DNA of 64,000 bases from Paroedura picta (lineage: Eukaryota > Chordata > Lepidosauria > Squamata > Gekkonidae): contig NC_135386.1 in the NCBI RefSeq assembly GCF_049243985.1, positions 8,532,001-8,596,000 of the forward strand, in the 5' to 3' direction. The notes under the pieces were generated by a model. It ran no database searches. It was not told the origin of the DNA and saw only the letters and a program-made list of their open reading frames with translations. Shown piece by piece: positions 53,601 to 62,600 of the stretch (positions are counted from its first letter, which is position 1; each line of letters starts with the position of its first letter). The position numbers and the translations under genes were made by a program.

Positions 53601-56600
53601 TTCCGGAAAAAATAAATAAAGCACGCTTCGGACTCAAATGCAGACTAAATAATGCTGCTGGCCAGGAAGAGCCCCGTTACCTGTTGATATCATCCTGATA
53701 GAAGTTTCTGTTGAAATAGTCGGCCAGATGTGGAGTGTTGCAAAGACACTGTAAGACGGAGTTCATGTAGCAGGTGTTCCCTAAATTCCGAAGGCCTGTG
53801 AGGGCTGGTCCCTGGCCTCCGAAAACGGGGTTGAGATTCCGAATCTGAGAAGCGGAAAGCCTCGAGATTTCGGCTTTCGTGTAGCTGGCGGGTCTGTAAG
53901 AAAGAGGCAGCCGTGAAACAAGTGACGTTTCCGGTTTTTTTAAAGACATTTATTCCCTTTTTAGGCAAGTGGTTTTGACTGGTTCAAATAACACAGCCTT
54001 ATCGATAGCTATGAGGCAGCAATGGCTGAGGTCTTATTCTGCCCGAAATGTTATGCTTGGTGGTTCACAGATTCTATGTTTCTCAGAAACTCTAAACCAG
54101 GGATGGGCAAGCTGGCTCTCCAGATGGCCATGGACTACAATTCCCATGAGCCCCTGCCCTAAACCAAGCCTTTATGATCCTTCATGGGGGCCACGTACTT
54201 ATTCTCATGATTAACAGTAGGAGAGAGTTATGATTCTATGACAAACTGGCCCTCCAGATGTCTATGATTCTATGACAAACTAGCCCTCCAGATGTCTATG
54301 ATTCTATGATTCTATGACAAACTGGCCCTCCAGATGTCTATGATTCTATGACAAACTGGCCCTCCAGATGTCTATGATTCTATGATTCTATGACAAACTG
54401 GCCCTCCAGATGTCTATGATTCTATGACAAACTGGCCCTCCAGATGTCTATGATTCTATGACAAACTGGCTCTCCAGATGTCTATGATTCTATGACAAAC
54501 TGGCCCTCCAGATGTCTATGATTCTATGACAAACTGGCCCTCCAGATGTCTATGATTCTATGATTCTATGACAAACTGGCTGTCCAGATTTCTATGATTC
54601 TATGACAAACTGGCCCTGCAGATGTCTATGATTCTATGATTCTATGACAAACTGGCTCTCCAGATGTCCATGGACTACAATTCCCACAAGCCTCTGCCCT
54701 AAACCAAGCCTTCACGACCCTTCACGGGGCCCACGTACTTATTCTCGCGATTAACAGTAGGAGTGACGATGATCTTCTTCCGCTCTTCCTCTTGGATGGC
54801 CTGAGTGATATCTGGCGAGGAGTAAGAGCGCTTCAGCTTGGAGTGTTCCCTCTCCCGTTGGTCGGCGGCGGCTTGAGGCTTGGGCTTGTGAGTGGGCGGA
54901 GTCGAAGGAGGCGTGGCTGACTGAGTCATCTCCGGCGGGTACATGTGGACGGAGTTGGTTGGGGAATGGTAATAACGGAAGGTCCCGGTGACCTGATCAA
55001 GAAACTTCAAGGGACGTGTGGAGAAGAAATGGGGAAGGGTTTAGTGAAACTGCAGAAGATGGGGGTGGCCAAACTTGTGGCTCTCCAGATGCCCATGGAC
55101 TACGATTCCCATGCTGACAGGGGCTCATGGTTTAGAGCATCTATCACCCCAAGGCATGATGGGAGCTTGTGAAAAATGATTTGGAAATCCTGTTTTCACA
55201 TCCCAAAGTTTTATCGTTCAGGATTCTGTAGACTCTTATGGGCTTGAGCTGGTGAATTTCCCTCCCACCCTATTTAATTGACACTCAACGTTTTATTAAT
55301 TTGTATTTATTATTAAGCGTATTGAACCAGCCGCCTTGTGGCGTTCACAACGAGATAATAAAACCACAGTAAAATCACAAATACAATAAAAAAAAAACCC
55401 ACCCTCCCTCCCCCAGTAATGCCATCGGGCTCCACCAAACTGACCTGGCCCCAACTTCATAGAATCCTAGAGTTGGAAGGGACCTCCAGGGTCATCTAGT
55501 CCAACCCCCTGCACAGTGCGGGAAATTGACAACTGCAAGACAGGTATAGAAGTCAGGCTTACCTTTACCCAACCAGAAGGCAGTCCGGGGACGATCCTGC
55601 CCATTTCTTCACTCCGCGCCCTCGTTAACGGCTCCCGCTGGGACTTAAACAAGAAAAGGTTTGGGACTCAGATGTGAGAAAATCCGAGAACACAACACAC
55701 AGCACACTTTGCCTGTCTTTGGGATGATGCACACAAACGGAGGAGAGCACAATGATTTGGGCAAATGCAAAACTCCCTCTGGGCACTTCGCCACGGAGCA
55801 AATGGGCAACAGGTGGAGGGGGGATTTGGAAAGCAAGAAGTCTGACTAAGCTCGGGGCACAGACAGTTGCTGAAATAGGAATTAAGGAAGCCAGGGAAGT
55901 GGCGCTGGAGGCAAATCTCCAAAGATCTGAGCTCTGTGGGGCAGAACATTCGGCAGGAAGGCTTCGTAGTTGAGAGAAGGAGCTCTGGTCTGGGTGGGTT
56001 CCTCACCCTGATTGCATTTCTACTCAGAACTCAGCAGGTGCATTTCTACTCAGAACTCACCCCAGGAACCTTCTCTCATAGAATCATGGAATTGGAAGGG
56101 ACCTCCTGGGTCATCTAGTCCAACCCCCTGCACTGTGCAGGACACTCACATCCCTATCACTCATCCACTGTCACCTGCCACCCCCTTGAGCCTTCTCACA
56201 GAATCAGCCTCTCCGTCAGATGGCTATCCAGCCTCTGTTTTAAAATTTCCAAAGATGGAGAACCCACCACCTCCCGAGGAAGCCTGTTCCACTGAGAAAC
56301 CGCTCTAACTGTCTGGAACTCCTTCCGGATGTTTAGATGGAATTTATTTTGAATTAATTTCATCCCATTGGTTCTAGTCCATCCCTCAAGGGCAAGAGGA
56401 CAACTCTGCTCCATCCTCTACATGGCAGCATTTTAAATACTTGAAGATGGCTACCAGATCCCCTCTCAGTCACCTCTTCTCCGGGCTAAACAGACCAAGT
56501 TCCCCCAACCTTTCCTCATACGTCTTGGTCTCCAAACCCCTCACCATCTTTGTTGCCCTCCTCTGGACACGCTCCAGTTTGTCAACATCCCTCTTCAACT

Positions 56601-59600
56601 GGGATACCCAAAACTGAACACAGGACTCCAAGTGAGGCCGAACCAGAGCAGAGTAAAGCGGTACCATCACCTCCCGTGATCTGGACACGATACTCTGTTT
56701 GATACAGCCCAAAATCCCATTTGCCTTTCTAGCCACCGAGTCACACTGCTGACTCGTGTTCAATGTGCCTTAATGCCAGCCTACCTTACAAGGCCCTTAT
56801 CAGGATAATAGCCTTATACCCTGTGAACACCTAAGTATTATCAGCCTCCTGGATACACAAAGCAATGAAGCCAGAGAGCTCACTTCCTGCACTAACTTTC
56901 AGCGTCCTGAAGAGAATCCAGATCAACAACAACAACAAAAAAAGGAAAGACACTTCATGCTGCAGAAAGCAAAGTCCTGGAGGACCTTTGAACAAAGGAG
57001 CAGCACAATAACCAACACCCCCACAAGCAGTCCCCTAAATCTGCTTTTTGTTAACAAACATTTATGAAAAATAGCACAAATGGTTATGGATTCCCCTTAA
57101 AGGGGAAGCCGTGACGTGACGACAGATACAAAATGAGCCCATGTTATGGCAACGAATCTAGTTTCTTGAGCTAGGCACCATGCATTTACTTTATTCTTTT
57201 CAGAATCTTGTTCAGTATCCTCTCTAATGGCTTCCGGCCTCTGAGATTCTGTTTCTGGATGTTCTTTAAGTCCAGTCAGCTGCAAAACAAAGATTTTAAG
57301 AGGGAAACTTTCAATTTTCAGGGACCTATTTAGAAAGCTTCAGAAAGAGCGATCCGTGCCCGAGTTAATCCTGCTCTAAACTCTGCTCCGTAGTCCTAAA
57401 GAGAAGACAGACCCCACCCCAAAAACATTTCTGATGGCTCTCCTGAGGAACATTTTAAGGAAATCGCTGATGAAGTGAATGTTATGCTCACCCCCGTGAC
57501 ATGGTAAACTTGTCCTGCATGCACTCAGGAGACCTGGATTAAGTGCTGACGATATAATCTGCCTCAGCTGTATGGGAAGACCAGTTCTTTACCTTTATCA
57601 GCGATAATTGGGGACCAGACTATGGCTGTTAATTTGGCCTGTGGAGGGAGAGGCAGAGACCCCTGCCCACAGTCAGAGGCACCTGGCTATGGCTTTGCAC
57701 ATTCTGGATAAGGGTCTTTTTAATAGACTTGCAGTTACAGTATAGCTCATGACCTCTGCTTGTTTTAAAAAATTGGGTGTAAATGCCAGAAAAGAACTTC
57801 CCCAGACAAAGAACTGGATGCAGGCACGGAACACAAGTCAGTTAAGCATTTTTGTAGCCTGGGAGGATTGTTCCAAGCGTCCAAGCTAGATACTCCCAAG
57901 TCTCACCGGATAAAAGTTTACAGCAGGAGGATAAACAACTCATGTGCACGGGGTCTGCTGGGGGTCGTGGAGACAGTGTATGTCTGTGTTAACGCCTGGT
58001 GACTCAGGAAATCTCTGCCACCAGAAAAGGAGAAAGTGTCCCCTGCAGCTTCTATTCATGGCTCGGGCGCAGTGAGAACATCAGACGTGCCCTTCCAGTC
58101 CAGCATTCAACAGGGCAGGCATGGCCAGACGTCTGATGTCTACGGACTACAACCCCCATGAGCCCCTGCCAGCACCATGCTGGCAGGGGCTCATGGGGAT
58201 TGTAGTCTGGGGACCTCTGGAGGTGCTGACTCAGTCAAAGAGCCCAGGTTTAATCGCGTCCGTCTCTGCTTTTTGAAAAAAAAAACAGGGAGCAGGTGAT
58301 CGGAAAGACCTGCGACCCACCGCCTGCCGGAATGCACAAGGCTGGCCTGCATGGGCCGATGGGCTGATTCCGCATCCGGCACCTTCACGGGTGTTTTTCA
58401 CACAATGGCCAGCCGGTTGCCATGGAGGTCAACAGACACAGCATCCTAGGACGATTCCTCCTAGCCTCTGGATGAACGGGACTGCCCATTCTTCTTCGCT
58501 GTGGCTGAAAGCCAGGGTTGGCCCCGTCTACCTCAATCCCCTTCGGAAGCCATCCCTACAGTCAACAGAAGAACATCAGAAGAATGAAAGGTACAGCCTC
58601 CCTGAGTGGCCCCAGCACAGAGCCCAGCAGGACTCAAATGGAGCTCTGTTGCCTTCGTGAGCAGAAAGAAACTCTCTTTCCCCCGGCCCTTGGCCTCGCT
58701 GGATCCATTGTGTTTAGATTGCCCGCCATCAGGTTTCAGAGAAGGCCCAGTCCTCTTACACAGGGGTAGTCACCTTTGGCCTTCCAGATGTCCATGGTTA
58801 ACGCTGGCAGGGGCTCATGGGAATTGTCGTCCATGGACATCTGGAGGACCACAGGTTGACTACCCCTGCTCCTACAGAAAGGGGGCAGGCCGCCCTACCT
58901 TCCTTCCTTCCTGATCACCTTGCAAAGTCTCTCTTGCCCATCAGCTCCTCGAGGGTGGCGCCATGGCTGAAATGCCACTTGGCTGAAATGCCGCCTTCCG
59001 CTCTGAGCAGCAACACGCCCTTCCACAGCCCAGCCCGAAAATAAAAGCCCGTGGCAAGGGAGGAAACCGTGCTTTTCCTTCCGGGCCAGCTGCGCCGCTC
59101 ACCTTGCTCGAGACCAAATCCCCCCTCGCAGCCGCCCGGGACTCCTCCGCAAATCTCCGCCTCTGCGCCTCTGGCGTCCGGCCCGCCTTTTCTTTCTCGC
59201 CGACAACGTTGCTCCCCGCGTCTAGTTTTTTCCTCCCTTCGGGGGTTTCGCTCCCGGTCGGGCTGTTTTTCTTCCCTCTCGGCTCTTTCTCCAGCTCCTG
59301 CTTTCCGTCCGCCTCTTTGCCGGCCTGTGCTTCTCTTTCTCCCCGCTCCATGTCTTCTTTGGCTTTCTGGAAGCTTTCCTTCTCGTCCTGCTCCCCGCTG
59401 GCTTTCTGCCCTTGCTGCTCCTGCCTTGGCTGCTCTCGCTCTCCTTCCTGGTTTTTCCCCTGCTGCTCTTCCTGCTTGCTCTTCTCCTTTTCGGTCGGTC
59501 TGAGGCTTTTCTCTTCGTCCGCCACCCCGGGTTTCGTGGAACGGTCTGGAATTACCTTTCCATTTGGGGTCGTTTGCTTGCCAGCGGCTGGGCCCTCGGC

Positions 59601-62600
59601 TTTTGACTTATTAGCATCGTCTGGGATTTTTGCTGACGGCTTTTTTGTACGATCGATCTGGATCAATGTTAGAAAAACATATTTTGAGGATGAAACTTTC
59701 AAAACACACGCCCTAATTTTCACTCTCGTTTCTTTCCTGGGATGGAAGGTTTTTTTTGCAGCTTAAGCTCCCTGGGGCCAAACGGCTTACTGAGGCACGT
59801 ACCGCTGCCTGCATGCATTCACGCTGTTCTTGGGCCGGGACAGTGGCCTTTCCATACCCACGACTGGGCTGGAAGAGCTATCAGGTTGAACACAATCCTA
59901 TGGGAAGGCCCCTTCAGCTTAGCACAGCACAGTGGTCATGAGACTGCACTGTGAATCAGGAAGTGTCAGATCTGAACTGGACCCCTGCTGTGGACTCAGA
60001 ATCACGGAATCATAGAGTTGGAAGGGGCCACACAGGCCATCTAGTCAACCCCCTGCTCATAGAATCATAGAGTTGGAAGGGGCCACACAGGCCATCTAGT
60101 CCAACCCCCTTGCTCATAGAATCATAGAATCATAGAGTTGGAAGGGGCCACACAGGCCATCTAGTCCAACCCCCTTGCTCATAGAATCATAGAATCATAG
60201 AATCATAGAGTTGGAAGGGGCCACACAGGCCATCTAGTCCAACCCCTGCTCATAGAATCATAGAATCATAGAGTTGGAAGGGGCCACACAGGCCATCTAG
60301 TCCAACCCCCTTGCTCATAGAATCATAGAATCATAGAGTTGGAAGGCGCCACACAGGCCATCTAGTCCAACCCCCTGCTCATGGAATCGTAGAATCATAG
60401 AATCATAGAGTTGGAAGGGGCCACACAGGCCATCTAGTCCAACCCCTGCTCATAGAATCATAGAATCATAGAAATAGGTGGGAGTTAATTACCATTGATA
60501 GGCTTTTAAAAGGTGTGACCGGGCGATATGACCATATATGATCAGGTCAACCTGCTCCTCCCCCCTCCCAGAATGGCCAATGATAAGCCTGAAGGAGATG
60601 AGAAGGGGAGGGGCCCCAGGTGGGCGTGTCCACAGCTCTGCTCCCCAACCATATCCTGCACAATCACAACACTTCTGGGGTTTCTCGAAGCCTGAGGAAT
60701 ATTTCAGGGGTTTCTCAACAGTAAAAAACTTGAGAAAGGCTGCTTGGAGAGGTAGGGGAAGGATGCAGGGCATGAAGGCGTCATCCCTTTCAGATAAACT
60801 CCCCAGGGGTGGTGCAGGTAGGAAAGAAAGGAGAGACACCCCCTGTAGTTTATGAATAACCTGGACTAGATGAGTGAACTTCATTCCGCTCCTTTCTCCC
60901 TTTCCCCTCCCTAGGAGGACTGGAAAATGCCACAGGGCTCACCTGAGGAATGATCTTCACAGAAGACACCTTCCGGGCTACAGAAGGGATGCCGTCGGAC
61001 TTAGCATCCGCAGCAACTGGTCCAGCAGGAGCTTCTGGCTTCACTGTCTCTCCTCCCCCTTCCTTGTGGTTCGCCGTTTCAGGCCTTTCGGGCATTTCCA
61101 CGACGGAAGGCTTTACACGGACGACCGGCACCACAGGCTGGGCTGGCTCTTCCAAGGAGGGATAAGTAAAATCCACTGAAAAAAAAACCACAAAAAAGAA
61201 GGGGCGTTAGAAAAGCAGGGGGAGGGGGGTAAACCTCCGCAATGCAAGGAACTATCCATGTAATTCAAATCAGACCCAGACGATGTATGGAAGTGTCATC
61301 AAACCGCAACTGACATAATTTCCCCTCCAAGTCCCAACCCTGCTTAGCTTCCAAGATCCGTCCCCATGCTGCCTTCCTTACCTACAGAGGCTATAGATCA
61401 GTGGTCCCCAACCTTTTTATCACCGGGGACCACTCAACGCCTTTTACTGAGGCCCGGTGGGAGGGGGGGTAGTTGACTCCTCTACTCTCAACCACTGCCC
61501 TAACGCTCTCTGATCGCCATGGTCATGTTTAAACCTCCCTTCAAAATAAGATACAGACACGCCACAACGATGAACATAAGGAACATTTTATTTTCGTGGA
61601 AATTTTAACTCCTGACAATGACAAATCAATGGGAACCCTGAGCTTGTTTCTCTGCAACGAGATAGTCCCATCTGGGAGGGATGGGAGACAAGGACACCCA
61701 AAGTGTGTTGTAAAGGGCCGGGGGGGGGGGGAGAAGGCGTCCTTCGGGGCCCACCTCCAATTAGTCGACGGACCGCATGTGGTCCGCAGCCCACAGGTTG
61801 GGGATCGCTACTGTAGATGACTTTCATACTCACAAGAGACAGACACTGCTTCCTTCTTGCTGCGTTGGGGTGGCGTTACTTTTGCATTGGTCGTGTACTG
61901 GGGATAGCAGAGAAGCCAGTTCTCATACCCTCCTTCTAAGATTAAGGGCTCGTTCTGTAACACGGCTTTGCTTTCCCACTGAAAGTGAAAAACGGATTAT
62001 TGTAATTTCAAAAAGGCCCCTAGCCCCAAAAACGTTCCAAATCACAACGCAATCGGGTTGCATTATATAAAACGGCCGCTGTGAAATTTGACATCTTGCA
62101 ACAAACTTGTGTGTATCATTGTTTTTACAAGCATGGGACTTACTGCATACACTCTGCACACACTCTGGAACTCCTTGTTCTAAAGGCAAAAAGCCTGGCT
62201 TGGTGTCACACATGGCATTTGAACGGAGGCCATTAAGGATCGAATGAGAAAAGGAAGCTTTTTCCCCCTTACTTCCTTTTTCCAGTCCACAATCACACAC
62301 ACACACACTCGAAAGCTGTGGTCATTCCATCCCGTAAAAAGCATCTCTTCCTTTCTACCTTCCTGAGATTGCTCTGAAACAATCAGGGCAAAGGCAGAAG
62401 TTGCTACGTTGCCACAGATATTTCATTCAATGGCCTGATGAGACATATTGTTTAGGCATAGTTTGATGTCTTAACTCCGGCTTAAGACCCTCAAAAGTAC
62501 AGCAAAACCACACTTTACTGCCCAATACAGATGTAGTGCTTCCTCACAACTAGCCCACTTCAAATTATTTTCACCTCTTAGCGCGCGGCCAGTTTTAAAC

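Noticed and set aside
54226-54651. Regular direct repeats that might suggest a CRISPR-like array
   Set aside because: There are no unique spacers, the unit is transposon-derived and the setting is a vertebrate intron.
59051-59766. Plus-strand open frames of 150 and 220 codons
   Set aside because: They are antisense to the USP8 linker exon, whose E/K/Q-rich codons remove stops from the opposite strand.
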